Notes: a model not told the origin generated them from the letters alone. 64,000 bases of DNA from Perilla frutescens (GCA_026008535.1 BRKX01000007.1:52255001-52319000), one strand, 5' to 3'; positions 44,475-57,708 are shown, numbered from the stretch's first letter. Made by a program: numbers and translations.

Positions 44475-45315
44475 GTCTCATGGGGGCATTTGTAATCAAT
44501 TAAATTGTCATCACTAATCAAATGGCGCCACGTGGAAATTAAACAATTGAAATATCCAAATTATATTATTTATTTATATTTTAGGAATTTTAATTCCTAA
44601 ATTAAATAAATAAATTGGTATTCAATATGTGGAAAAAATCTCGACCAATAGAAATGCGACACATAAACGAGTTCATACAAGAAATGGCCATGTTGTTGTA
44701 GAGAATTACAAAGGATACAAGACACCAATAAAATTATGCCACGTAAGCCCTAACAAATGGATCAATGAGACGTCGCCACCTAAGCCCTAAATGCACCCTC
44801 ATTTGCCTATAAATAGAGGGCTTGGCCTAAGGAAACCACAACAAGTTCAAGAGCTCAAGTTTGGAGAAGGATTCATCGGAGAAAACTCTCTTCAATCTTC
44901 AAGGCATTCAAGTTGGAGATTTAAGGCGTTCTTCACGTTCTTCCCCAGAAATCATCCCAAACTCGACGTTCGATCCAGATCCAAGGTGCTCGGCCCTCCA
45001 ATCGGCGTTATCAACCTCAAATTTTCAAGAACAACTTGAAGATTCAAAGCAACAAATCGTCCCAAAAATGACGTTTGATTCGGAATCAAGATGAAAATCC
45101 TTCGAATCGACGTTATAAACCTCCAAACATCGGAATCCTGAAGATCGAAGAGTAAGAACAACTTGAAGATCTTGAAGAACAACGATGAACAAATCCTGAA
45201 GAGAAGAATCAGAAGATCTAGATAGAGAATCGAACCACAAATTGTAATTTCAATCCAAAATCTTTTCTTTGTACGATTTTTCGGTGTTTATTAATTTAAA
45301 TACTCGGAATTTGTG
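44475..45315 (+). repeat. Possible solo LTR or promoter-bearing repeat
   Basis: Starts TGGGGGCATTTG and ends GTGTTACA. It has a promoter-like CCTATAAATAGAGGG at 44809-44823, followed by a purine-rich GAAGATC/AACAA transcribed-type region. This layout resembles a gypsy LTR, but no second copy, PBS or TSD is present in the window. Confidence 0.3.
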
Positions 45316-46251
45316 TTACATATATATATAAAGATTTAGCTAATTTATTAATATATTATATATAAACCTATTTAATATATTTACATTTAACATTAATTCA
45401 TTGTGAAAGAAATAAATAGGGACATAATAAGAAATTTCGTGATTAATTGTCTTTCTCAATTTTTTTCTTAATACTCGTGAAAAATATCAATCAGCGTATT
45501 AAAATTGGAAGGAGCGAGTATATTTTTGCTTAATAGTCGGTTCTACAACCTAAATTCATAACTGTTCTTGCATAATGGTCGGTCTAGTGCCTGAAACACT
45601 AACATAGAATTTATTGCGCGCTTAGTGGTCACAAGATCATCTAGCAATTTAAATTCATGTAAATCTAACATATGAACCACGGAGAACCTTGCAAAAATAT
45701 CCTTGGGAAAAACTGAGGTTTACTCAAATTCATCCAACATTTTGAAATTCCTGCAAATTTATTTAATTGTGATGCAACATATCTTTCATTCATCATGCAT
45801 TTTTCTAAATCATTCATGGCTATCTCTATGTTGTCATGGCCCTAGTTTGTCCTGACATAGACAGTCTGTTCACGTACTATAGCTGGTGCCATTTACAAAC
45901 ATAGGACTGGTTGTCCAAGTGAGATCCTAGTCCAGCTAATTGTGCTGTTTCTTCAAACCAGTGAATCCCGAAGCCAACTCCTCCCTACCCCTCTCAAGGA
46001 AAATTTAGTTCTCTAATCAACTACACATTTTAGCAAGACTAGTGTAGGGGAAGTAAGGAGTTTTCGGAGCTCAGTAAATCAACGATATGCGTTCCGCTTG
46101 GGAAATCAGTGCAGCAGCCGGTAGGTACATCGTTTCTGCTTCTAGAAAGGCAATGAATCATCTCAGAATCATCAGACTTTCCTGTAAACAAAATTGAAGA
46201 GTTTGATGATAGTGGGCAATTAAAAGTCACCTTAGAACTCGCCATCTTGAA
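45316..46251. other. Intergenic sequence and probable 3' UTR of the RsmI-like gene
   Basis: Nothing coding that I can support. The part next to 46251 (about 46039-46251) is the likely 3' UTR on the minus strand. A 68-codon frame there begins right after the stop, lacks family features and is probably chance. Confidence 0.5.
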
Positions 46252-46646
46252 TCAACTTTTATCTTCTGAATCTAGTTTCCCAAATTTTTCCAGCGCTAGT
46301 GAATATATTGCCTTTCTTTTCATGGATGTGCCAGATGCCACCACCTTGACTGCCTGCATTAGATAAATGAAATATCAGAAGTTATCATGCTTAAATGATT
46401 AGCAGCTCCTATACTCTCCAAAACACGATTGGAGTAAATTACAGGCAAGCACGTCCAAATAATTATTTCAAAATTTCAATGTTAGACCAATTATTATTCT
46501 CCACCAAATTCCATCAAATTGGTGACACGTCAAATCAAACAGTGTACTCATTTTATTATGCATCAGACGTCATTTCGTGTGCCTATAAAGATCAATGCCT
46601 GCTGGTTAACTAAAAGCATGTTTCATGTATTGGACAGGGTTCCGTT

Positions 46647-46687
<41 letters not shown>

Positions 46688-49600
46688 AGAGAAGAGGGGA
46701 CGGACGAAGGGGTGCACAATCATGCTTATATTGAGTGGAAGTAGTTAAGTGCAGATCAAGGTGGAGAGGCTGTAGTTTATGCCTATCTTCACAACCATGA
46801 TATTCATTATTAAGGGATTGATAAGATGGGATGTAGACAGCCACACAAGTAAAAATTACTCAAAATAATATTAACTTGAACAGATCAGAAGTGAGTTCCT
46901 TCCAAACAAACATGTCCATACAAGGAACTCTTCATAGTGCAAAATATAAAACTCATTACAAGCTTTAAAAGTTGAAAAAAGAGAACAAGAGAGTCTTACG
47001 CAATCCTTCAATTTTTAAGTTGAAGGGAAGCAAGTTGCAGTGTTTTACATGTTGAAAATACATACATTTTATGAAATGAAAGGATATTTCACAAGGTTAA
47101 TTATGTCCGAAACACATTAGTCTACTCAATAGTCTACAAGGACAACAATTAGATTCGGGAGGAGTGTACTTTGGGTGATAGGTTAGATAGATTGCATGAA
47201 GGACTGAGTATATGGAGCATTACATGTGATCTAACAAGTATGTGGTTGATCCCCCACTTATATGCCCTTCCACACTTTCATGTGGAACCGATGAGGGATA
47301 TTTTAACACTTATCTTATCTAGAACAGAAAGATGTGCATATATGTGGCCATTACCCAAAGCTACACGGAGCTTACCATGGAGAGACTATGTCCTTTAGAA
47401 ATCAATTCTCCCAACTTATTTTCCAGTTCAGAATCAGATAGCTGGTCATCCTCACTAATTATCATCCCTTCAATCAACAATGTGATTTCGCCCTTCGGTT
47501 GACGGGTTGAGAATGCTTCTTTGGCTTCCGCAAGAGTACCCCTCCAAAACTAGTCAGCAGAATATTTTTTCATTGGACTCAAAACAATTTTTCAATAAAA
47601 TCATTTATCATATCTGATTGCAAGAAATAAGCATAGAAAATGATTTTAAATGTACATTGTGGCCATGGAAATAACTGTATTGCACAATAAATTCTTATTT
47701 GTGTAGTGAAATTAATTGCAATCAAAATCATTTCTGCACCATGAAGTTTTAAGAAACCATAACTCAATCCAACATTAGATCATAAGAAAATTATGGTTCA
47801 ACAAATAGTAGCTTACTCCTAGAAGTTAGATGCTGGAAATTAGGAAAATTTTTAAAATAAACTGGAATTACTTCGTTTGGCGAAAAATGTTATAGTGCTA
47901 AATTATGTTGCTATGGCCCTGGGTATATATCTCTCTGCATGCCAACCTAAAAGGTCGAATAGATTATGAACAGAAAAGGGTAAGGCTCCAATTAACTCTT
48001 ATATGACCAGTGCACCACCACAACTGTCGTATGAGATATGAGGTATCCAGTAGTTGGTCAAGGATTCACTGAGGACCATAGCACCGTAGGACAAGCAACA
48101 TAATCCATAGCCAACTCTTGAACTCTGCATGTAGTTAGGTAGGTAACTGGGGAAGGAGGCACATCCATTAAGTAGTTCGGTAACTGGAGTGTAGTTTTCT
48201 ATGACACCAAGAACATGATACCTGATGTATAAGCAATCTATATTCTATATTCTATACAGCTATAAAAGTAAAACCGTGGCACAAATGGAACCTTACATGT
48301 TCCCACCCAAATGAAACTTTCTATATTTGGAAAGCCATGTCCCACTTTCTATAAATTCAATGTTTGTTTGCAATTTTTCATAAAACAATGTTGCAATAAA
48401 TTAGTATAAGATACAACAATAAATATATATATATAAATTAATCATATAAAAGTAAAATTGAGAGGGCAAAGAAAAACTTTCACACGCTGCACAGTCATGC
48501 TTGGGGGCTAGAGGCAGGGGTCTGTTAAATATTTGAATGTTTCATATATTTACTCTATATCCATTTTACTCAGTTTCTTAGCATTTTTCATGAACCTGAT
48601 CAAAGCATCTGACATAAATTAACAATGAATATAAACGTCAATTTTCACTACCAGTTAACTCTGAATTTTTATTTTATTTTTCTCAAGTAGAAACTGATTC
48701 AAGCAAACAAGAATACATTATCAGATCGCTGGATGTAAACCTTACTTCTTCATATAGTTTGGTCATCTCCCGAGCAATGACACAACGCCTGAGATAAATT
48801 TGCAACAATCAGAACATTTTTATTAATTTTTTTATTTAACTATTTAGAAGTCGTATATGAGGAAGTAGGGGCAGGGCATAAATTTGATGACAATTAATAT
48901 AACAAGCAAGAGCATGAAAACAGAAGATAGAACAGGGAAAACTGCTAAATTTGAGAAATGTGAACTACAATCTCAGCGACAAAGAAGCAAAAGAAAGATT
49001 ATTATCTGCACATTTGATTAGCATGTCTTTACACACGTCAGAAGAAAGAGAGACCCGAATGTCATGTAATTTGAATTGAAAATTGCACCCGAGTGTCCCA
49101 ACTTGACCTCAAAATCATATACCATAGATATCGAAAGGGTAGCATAAGGGCCATAGAAAAAAAATTAAATCCAGAACTCAATTTTAGTGAAACTCTTGAC
49201 TCATCTATTAACTGCACAGTTTCCAATTATTATAAGATTACAAATAAAATTTCTACGAAGAGGTCTGACCAAATTTCAATTTGAAGTAAAATTGCAGAAT
49301 CACAAAATCTATAACTGCTATGTTTATCAGAAGAACAAACAATCAATGACATTTATGTCACTGTACCCAGTTTCAGGAATAAAAATGCATTGACATAGAG
49401 TGTCTATTCAAAGGAGGGTGGAGTGGGGGATGGAATCATGGAATTACCTTGAGTTTCCAAAGATGGAAGACGTCTCCTCTAGAAACTGACAGAGCTTGTG
49501 AGGAGGAACAAAAAAGACCTGAGTGGCTGCATTATTGGCGGAAATCATGAGCCTCTCTCTTCTTGTAGTGGCATGTTTAGGGAGAAATCCAACTGCGGCA

Positions 49601-51578
49601 TAATGTAGGCCCCATATCATGATAGTTCATGAGTTGCAAAAAGCAGTAAGTTTTTATCATGAGATTACCAAATGTGAACTCGCTAGTTGGCAAACCAGAC
49701 GCAGAAAGTGCTGTCACCACAGCAGATGGCCCAGGGACAGGAATGATCGGTATATTTTTGTCTACACACAACTTGGCCTACACCCACATTACAAAATGAA
49801 TATGAGTAGAATCCAATTGTTTTATCAACTCAGGGTGGTCATCTTTGCCTTTTTGGCAGGGCAGGAGAAATGAGGATACACTCCCATAGAAAATTATAAA
49901 TATAAGCCTACTAACCTAGATGCATACATATATTTATACACATGTGCCACATTATTTACCTCCCGTATATTCTAAATTATTCCATAACAAAGCATAGAAA
50001 CATTTAACTTACCAGCTCCATACCAGGATCACTGATTCCTGGCATCCCAGCATCACTTATCAGCGCCACAATTTCTCCACCTAGTAATCTCTTCAGCGCA
50101 ACTTGTTCTCGTTGAGACTCATTGAATTTGTGATAGCTTAACTGAATATCTAAATCATAGGATGAGCAAGATCTCCATCCAAAAAACATGTATGCATATC
50201 TTTAATTTTTATATTTTATAAATAGAATCTAAAACTGACTTACAAGTGGAGTTCTAATGTTATAGTACAGAAGCAACTTTCCAGAATGCCTTGTATCTTC
50301 TGAAAGTATGACATCAGCAGATTTCAGAACTCTTAAGGCTCTACGACAATAGAAACAGAGAAGTGGTTGACTCATTGAGAACCAAGGAAAGAAAATCAAA
50401 GGAAAAATCTTCAGAAACCAAGATGGGAACCACAATTGCATCAACATTTACAGGCTGATTGACCTTAAAGTTATATCTTCAAGATTCCCGATTGGCGTCC
50501 CAACAAGATACAATCCTGGCTTCAAAGGACCCTACAAATTCAAATAGGAAAGTAAGGAAATCTTTTCCAAAAACAGATACATAACGCTTAAAAATCAAAT
50601 TGAACTATTGAGTATTGGTGATTGGAAAAGTAGCATTCTTTAATTAGATTGTAATTCCATCAAATGAGAACAAAAATGGAAGGTTGCGGAAGATAAGGTA
50701 ATGGGAAAGGAAAATAATTTCATGGGCAACATTGAATTTTCTTTCTCACCCAAATCCAAGAGACAAAATCTAATGGATATAGAAAATTGAATCAAGAAAA
50801 ATAATGGAAGAAACATACACGAATTACCCAACTCGATGGAGAGAACTAGTGATTCTCTTATCTTGGTAGAATTCTCCGAGTTACACCGACTAAGGGAATC
50901 CACATCTCCCTTTTAGTTCTAAGACAATTTCTTCCTGATTATCCGTTAGTTGTTTTTTTTTTTCCTTTTCGGCTAGTGAAATTTAATCCAAAACCATTGT
51001 CATTCCAGTATTATTTCCATTGCACTCTACTTCTCATTCATAGTCTTCAATTTCTCTCCTATACTGGTTCAATTTCTCATTCTTAGTTTTTCTTTATCCC
51101 TCTTATACTGTCTCAAGTTAATAGTTATTACAAACAGCATCTAGAGCATAAGTTATTTGGTCTGTGGAGTAGTAATGATGGTCCAAAAAAGCTCAGTTAA
51201 CTAATTTCCGAAAACTACTGGAAGTATGAATCATTCACCAAAACAAAAATAAATATCTCCTAAAGTTTTTCTTTTTTTGGTTTCTTTGAGTGGAAATATC
51301 TCCTAAAGTTAACAGAAGAATAGGTAAGAAAAGACGAAGAAGGAAATGAGAATTAGAAAGGCATTACTTACTTGTTTTGAGGGGAAATCGTCGGCGATGG
51401 CCGAGTCGGAAGAAACGGGCGACAAGGGAATGGCGGAAATGGTGGTCTGACGACGTAAAGAGACAGGGAATAGAAAAGGATATGAAGAGCGGCAGAGCCA
51501 TGGCGACGGCGATCGCCTTGGAAGTGTAGAGAATGGTATTAGCATTGAATGGTAAAGTCGAAGCAGCACCATGTTCAT
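46252..51578 (-). CDS. RsmI-family 16S rRNA (cytidine 2'-O)-methyltransferase, nine exons
   Basis: Exons on the minus strand: 51578-51372, 50531-50464, 50340-50244, 50141-50013, 49777-49669, 49592-49448, 48788-48746, 47549-47376, 46353-46252. All introns have GT-AG ends and phases join exactly, giving 1,074 nt and 357 aa. Exon 1 (69 aa) is rich in Ser, Arg and Pro and has few acidic residues, a likely plastid transit peptide. The catalytic domain shows LVGTPIGNLEDITLRALR, SEDTRHSGKLL, LISDAGMPGISDPGMEL, VPGPSAVVTALSASGLPT, GFLPKHATTRRERL and ARELTKLYEE, then FWRGTLAEAKEAF and an RsmI-type C-terminus. Bacterial RsmI (~286 aa) methylates the 2'-O of C1402 in 16S rRNA using SAM; the plant form probably acts on plastid rRNA. 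Consensus DAGTPLISDPG reads DAGMPGISDPG here. An upstream ATG at 51606 in another frame overlaps the start. Confidence 0.9.
46648..46689. repeat. Compound (GT)n(GA)n microsatellite in last intron
   Basis: TGTGTG... followed by GAGAGA... lies in the intron between exons 8 and 9 of the RsmI-like gene. Confidence 0.95.
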
Positions 51579-52312
51579 TTATCCCGCTTATACTGTCAAA
51601 ATGCAACGCTGCCGCAGCTCATCAGTTATTAATAGTGCCCCGTTCGATGATAGACTTGTAAGTTCCAACCTAATTCCTTCCCTCCAACTGGAGCTAAAAC
51701 CTCATCCCAAAGTGTGGACTTATTTTATTATTTATTTATTTATTTATTTTAAGGGTTTTTTTAGGAAAATTCATTTTTAATAAACTTTTTAAAATAATGA
51801 GCCCAGCCCAAGCCTCAGGCGGGCTTGAGTTGGGTTGGGCCAGGCCTAAAATGGGCTTCGAGTGGAGTTTGAATATTTTTTTTTATTAATTTTGTTAATG
51901 CTTAAATCAAATCATAAAATATTACCTTCTATAAATATATACATACGTTTACATGTGCATATATCTTATCTATTTATAATAAAGCTAATGTTTTGTTTAA
52001 ATAGTAAATGATGACATTAACTTATATAACTTGTGAAATAAATATATTGTTAGTGCTATGTTTTGCACTAAAGAGTTTGTTGAGTGCTTTACTTTGCACT
52101 TAAAAAAGTATTTGATTGTCATGATCTTTGTGGCATAAATCAACACTAAGTATTTGATTTTCTAAGTACTAAACATGTTGTGTTGGAAAACAGTCGCAAG
52201 GATGTGCATAACGTGATCTGAAATTCAATGAAGACATGATTGAGATGAAGATGAACACAGTTATGCATCGAGACACAACTGAGATTGTTCAACACAGTGA
52301 GTATTGTCAGCT
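51579..52312. other. Upstream region of RsmI-like gene and intergenic sequence
   Basis: No gene seen. 51600-51800 should hold the promoter of the minus-strand gene. An (ATTT)n run lies at about 51720-51750. A cluster of GCCCA/GGGCT motifs lies at 51799-51862. No clear TATA box next to the gene. Confidence 0.5.
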
Positions 52313-52941
52313 TGATGTGATCCTCGTTGACAGATTGGTGACGACGGGAATCTACCACAGGAGTATCAGGTTATGATAGGATAAAGAATAAAATTCTTCA
52401 ACCCGAATTTCACAACGCAGATGAACTGTAGATATATAAAATCTATAACCTAATTGTGATTGGAAACAAGAACCTTAGAATATGAATGAAGTCACCACAA
52501 ATAGGGATGTATGATCTGTTTGATAAGTCAGATTTGAATCTCATGAGATTTTCTTGTTCAACTCGAATAATTCTCAAAAGAGAAATAAAACATGCAGTTT
52601 TAATTGAATTATAGATAAAAGTTTTTATTAACTTCGTTCTCCAAGCCCCCTTATATAAGGATGGTAGAAAATAAACTTCCTAAACAGAAAACTAGAACAA
52701 AAACGAAACAAATCTGAAAAAGAAATAAATTTACTAAGGAAATCAATCTAACAAAGAAATAAATAAAAACCATAAAATTTATAGTAGATAAATACAGAAA
52801 TTAATATGTAAATAACTAAGTCTCTTAATTAAAATAGAACTCCTAAATAATATAGAATAATAATTTCGTCCAACTAGGGCTTTCGGTGACAACGGGTCCA
52901 ACTCCTTCAATGGGCCTCTTGAACAGCTTTGGATCACATCA
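52313..52941 (-). repeat. 3' LTR of F
   Basis: 629 bp. The minus strand starts TGATGTGATCC after the frame LFQKDVND and ends GAGGATCACATCA, close to the C-family end GAGGATCGCATCA. It shares AACCTGATACTCCTG with the C LTR at 26680-26694. TATA-like signal at 52651-52660. Confidence 0.65.
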
Positions 52942-53871
52942 TTCACATCCTTTTGAAAGAGATTTATCCTCAAATCCGAATCCCTTGGATCAAAGACTAG
53001 CACGAGTTGGTCATCGAAAAATTTCTAAACACGATTCACATAAATTTCTCTTCAAGATCACCCAAGCTAATTCGAAAATCTGCCACTTCAACATAATGTA
53101 ATGCTCGATCATGTTATTTTCGAATAAGTCTGGTGGCACTTTTATGTCTTGTGGTACCTCTTTGTCAACCTGGATAACAAAAACATTAAAAGAAATTGGC
53201 TGACAACAAATGTTAGAACTCGACCAATCCACAATTTTTGTTTGCATGAGGTGACTTTGATTTGCATTCACTTCCCAACTGATTTCATTCTTCTTTTGAA
53301 TACATGGTTGTAATCTCATCTCCTTTCCTTCTTCTAATTGCCCTTCGTCATCATCTGTCTCTTGAACTACCTTATCTTCATTCTTTGATTGCTATCTCAA
53401 AGATTGTCTATCTTCCAATATAGAATTATCAAGTACAATTTCTTTCAATACCGATATCTCCAAAATTGATACATCTACAATTGGTACCTCCAAAATAGAT
53501 TCATCTTTGCTGGTCTCGGTAGCAAATGGTAACTCGACATATCCCTGGACAACTGAGTCATCTGCCTTTGCTCTAGATTTCGCAGCACCTTGTTACTTCA
53601 TCCCATCTTTCAGAAACGACATCAAAAGTTTCTCCATATTACTCCAATCTGACTTCCATATATAGGACTCTGACTGGACTTTTGTGTTTCCCCTTTTCAG
53701 CCAGTTTTCAACTTTGATTACTCTTTGCACCATATCCTCCAACTTTCATAGCGTTCCAATTCCACTCTTTCTAGGATCTCTAGGTGTAAGCCTGCTAAAA
53801 ACCTAGTCATGGTAGCCCGAAGACCTTCTCCAATACCTAGTACATGGCTGATTCTATGTCCTCGAAGTAGT
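52942..53871 (-). pseudogene. gag: gag-fusion remnant of F
   Basis: Degenerate coding region with several stops. From the 5' side it shows the end of the capsid domain, a linker with repeated short segments around ISKI/VPIL-like codons, and the conserved 3' module at 53319-53011. The acceptor-like TTTGTTATCCAG/GTTGAC near 53172 matches the position of the acceptor-like sites in B1 and D'. Confidence 0.6.
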
Positions 53872-55394
53872 TGACACACCGTCATTTTGTGTGCAAAATT
53901 ACACCTGTAGGCAAATCCTTACAGATGCTTTAATTTGCCCTCAGAGGCTAGTATGGCGCCCAAAGGCAGATATCGTTTCCACGAGGAGTGATTAACCTTT
54001 CTATCTTATTAGTAACTTTTGAGGGTTTGTAGAATTATTGTCACTAATTCTTCCCTTAACTACTCAAAACTAGACAAACAATAAAAAAAATTAAGGTGTA
54101 GACAATCAATATAAAATAAATGCTCAAGTTAAATGTAAATTTAGTTTTGGTATATGCATGAAATCCTGGGCACAACGAAGTAGGTACCTTAATTTGATCG
54201 ATTAGTTATAGAAAATAATTACGGGCGACTTACCCCCTAATCCCTTCGTACTGGTTATGCTAAAAGTGATACGGGTGGCAACCCTTAGTCCCTAACTACC
54301 CAAGCACCAAAGAAGATAGTCATACAGAGGTGTTACAAGGGCAACATCATTAAATTGGAGAGACCCAACACTAGAACATGAACACATCCTCAGTGTGCCT
54401 ACAAGATCTATCCATACATCATTCTCCAAGATTCGACTCCCGTTTTATCACTTAGTGGCTCATCAAGATACGAGCATCTCTACTTCCACTCTGACTTACA
54501 TAAATAATAGCTTAATTAAGAGTGGCCAGCAACCTAATCATGCTACTATTCATGTCTACATTCTGCCCTAATGAGGTTTGGAATCATTTCAAGGTAAATT
54601 AAGAACACTAAGCCTCATGCATATTATCTACCTCGACCTATTCACATTCAACTTGAACACTGGGTACTTAGCCAGAAAATATATTAATAAACAAAACAAA
54701 ATTAAATAAATAACTCATGATAAAAGGGAAATGTACTAAATTAACGACTGGATCCAACTTCAGTTTGGGCAAAAACATATACTTGCATCAGCTGAGGGCA
54801 AACCGCCAACTATTGTGCAGAATATTCAGAACTTAAAGTGCAGAAACTAAATTGTATCTTGTGGTAAGAAATAAAGTGCTAGAGTGTTCAGCTCTCCCCT
54901 GTAGAATGAAACTAACAAGTATTTATAATTGTTTTAGAAGCCATAATTCGGCCCAACCCAACCCACGTAGGGGCATGAATCGATTGAAGAAGACCACTTT
55001 AGTATCAACGATCATGATCTCTAAATTGTAGGGATCTTGTTCCATCATCTTCTCTCTCCTTTATCACTTCATCCATCTCTCCATATCTTCTCTCTCTTCT
55101 GTGAGCTGACCCCTCCCAGACTCTGAAACTGCTGCACTCGTGGACCCACGTTATATGAGTGGAGGTTGTTGCTGAACTTTCGTACTTAATTCGCAACAGA
55201 CTGTTAAAGCTTTAGCATTTATCCTCTTTATGCCTCGATCAAGTTGGCATCTTGGTTATGCCCATAATGAGTTTGATCGTGCTCTTTCTCTTCCCTGCTA
55301 CACTATGTCCCTAACAAGACTCTAGACATGACTAAAAGTACTAAAAACAAGTAAAAAATAGAGTAAAAAAGACACAAAAATTGAGCTTGTATCA
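53872..55394 (-). repeat. LTR of G
   Basis: 1,523 bp, TGATACAAGC to GGTGTGTCA on the minus strand. It is inserted in the gag remnant of F (left flank GTAGT). No second copy or TSD is available in the window. Confidence 0.6.
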
Positions 55395-56149
55395 CACCCA
55401 CATACTTGAACTATACTTGTCCTCAAGTATGACTATAATTCAAAACTTCAAAAAGAAAAATTACAGGCGCAATTGAAAAGAAAAGACACAACAAACATGT
55501 AGGTAGTAGTTTGATAATGGGCATAACGAGGTCCAGACACGATAACAGTGTTTGGAATTAAAAATGCACATGGTCACAATAGACAAGTGATAAGTGTGAT
55601 TCACTCTACTCACTTTCTCTCTATATAATGAGAGGACCTGTTTACGCTCAGAATTCCATTACCCACATTGGGTCATAATGTTTGCATAAGACCTAAGTTT
55701 AAACAACCACATTAATCAACAAACATACTTATCAAAAGGTCTTACTCAGGTTGTAATGGGGCATGCGGTGTAAAGGTAGGAAGAATTTGGACATAGCTTC
55801 AATTAAGCAGATATGAGCATATTCAGGACTGGCACTCGTTGTGTTCTCATTCAAGTAGAAAAATATGCATCATAGATGTATCAATAACAAGCAAAGCATA
55901 TATTTTCTTTATTTTAGTAGCAGATAAGACATCACATTTTTTCATTTTTCTTTCGTTGTCTTATTTTTTCCTGCTAGTTAATATTTTGTCAGGGCAACAG
56001 ATTTGCCCTGTTCCAAGGCATTCTCTTATTTTGGCCTTTATCATGCTGTCATTTCCGAGCCAAGTATACATTCCAGACCCCATATTTAGATTATTCTTTA
56101 AAAAGAGATTTTAGACACAGGGGCTAGGAAATAAATCAATTAGGCTCAA
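53872..56149 (-). mobile_element. Element G: Athila-like 3' LTR and 3' internal end
   Basis: The minus strand has TACTTGAGGACAAGTATAGT followed by CAAGTATGTGGGTG and then TGATACAAGC. Athila-type elements typically show such a 'TTGAGGACAAG...AAGTGTGGGGG' signature just before the 3' LTR. The LTR (55394-53872) ends GACGGTGTGTCA. The internal part 55395-56149 is non-coding 3' sequence and is cut by the H LTR at 56150. Confidence 0.65.
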
Positions 56150-57702
56150 TGATAATCGGTATTTTTGTGCTTCTTTTGACTGCAACTTGGGGCTATTTAA
56201 ATACCATTTTATAAACTAATTGTATATTTTTGATGTCCAAACCCATATTTTAATCCAAGTGCAAATTCTAGGTGTGTTATTGAAGAATAATTGAGTTCGA
56301 GGAACCTGGCGCGACTCACAGCACGGTCGGAGGTGCGACCGCTCCACTCGCGCCCAAACGTGGCTTTCTACGCGTCTCTGGCGCGACCGCCAGCGCGGGT
56401 GGAGACGCGACTGGCTTGGGTGGCGCCAAGCCAGCCCTTCCACGCCTTCTCTGATGTGACCGACAGCGCGGTCACTGGCGCGACTGGCTCGGGTCGCGCC
56501 AAGCCAGCCCTTCCATGCCTTCTCTGGCGCGACCCACAGCGCGACCACTGGCGCGACCGCGCTCCCACGCCCAGACACTCCTTCGCGCCCTTCTCTGGCA
56601 TGAGCTACAGCGCGACCTGGGCACGACCGAGCCCGTGTCGTGCCCAGATGCCCTGTTTTGCGTGCCTTATCTGCTCCCTTCCCTCTAATACTGGAGGGGA
56701 CGATTCTTGAAAGTGACACATGATTTTCATTTTCACAAGAACACAACATCAAACTCTAAAATCTCTCCCCAATACCATATACCCCTTTTCTCCTAGAAAA
56801 TCAAGGACAGAACTATACACATTAGAGGAGAAAGAGGGCTTGGGCTTGTAAGGGGAGTACTTGAAGTTTGAAGAGTTGAAGTGGAAGGATCTTGTGGAAT
56901 TTGTATACATCTTATTGGTTTAATCTAAACTTTATCTATGTTTTACATACAAGTTTGTTATTTTGATCTCTTAAGCATGAGTAGCTAATCTATTTAGGTT
57001 TTGGGGTGTTGGATCAATTGATGAATGGTGTTTGATTTGAATGATTGATGAATGTACCTTTCCCTTATTTTAAGTATTGTGGATCAAGGGGTTGATTGTT
57101 GAATGTATGTGGGTGGCCTCCATTTAGATTCATATGATACTTAATGTGTGATTAGGTTTGCTCATTTTGTATGTGATCTTGATCCATGAGACCTTTTATT
57201 TATATCTTGAGATAGGTATAAGTATTAGGGGGTTTAATGATGATTTGGGGATCTTGGAAGGCTTGAGTGATTCATTTGCTAGAGATAGTAATGGTTTGCA
57301 CTTGCTTGTAGGCTAGGTGTTTGAGAAAATGTCTAGGTGAACCTTTCCCAAATCATGATTGTAGAAGGGAGAGTTATGTGATTCATTTGTTTTGTAGAAT
57401 ACCTTAATCAATGATCTAGCACCCTAGAACCTATTGCTTTTATTACTCTTTAAATCTTCTTTTGGAATTATTTACCAATCTACATTGAAGAGTGAAGTTG
57501 GTAATTGTTAATGGTTTGGAACACAACATTTCTTTAAAAATGATGTTTGTCTAAATAGTGATTATAACTTGAGTCAACATTACTTGCATTGTTAGATCAT
57601 AATTTCTATTTCCTTGTGGTTCGACTCGTATCATTGCTTGCTACATCCGTGTACACTTGCACTTGACATGATCTATAATTTGAGGTATAAAATACGTCAT
57701 CA
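56150..57702 (+). repeat. 5' LTR of H
   Basis: 1,553 bp, TGATAATCGG to ATACGTCATCA. TATA-like TATTTAAATA at 56194-56203. The GC-rich module spans 56309-56652 and includes a 73-bp direct duplication (56409-56481, 56482-56554). The 3' part has the TTGTGGTTCGACTC stretch common near Athila LTR ends. Confidence 0.82.
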
Positions 57703-57708
57703 AGTTTT

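Larger units (their letters stand above)
52313..53871 (-). mobile_element. Element F: decayed gag-only element (C-like LTR), truncated
   Basis: The minus strand runs from gag remnants through the extra module to a 3' LTR. The 5' half is missing because G lies at 53872. Gag text near 53820-53700 includes RATMTRFLAGLHLEI. The module (QPCIQKKNEI, SSNICCQPIS, VFVIQVDKEVP) and the pol-like FDPRDSDLRINLFQKDVND follow. Layout equals B1 and D', though the LTR relates to the C family. Many stops and frame changes show age. Confidence 0.7.

Noticed and set aside
46039..46245. 68-codon ORF right after the RsmI stop
   Set aside because: Lies in the probable 3' UTR and has no recognisable motif.
56216..56752. 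178-codon minus-strand ORF in the H LTR, and similar ones at 63041-63538
   Set aside because: Repetitive translation of the GC-rich module on either strand; stop-free only because of base composition.
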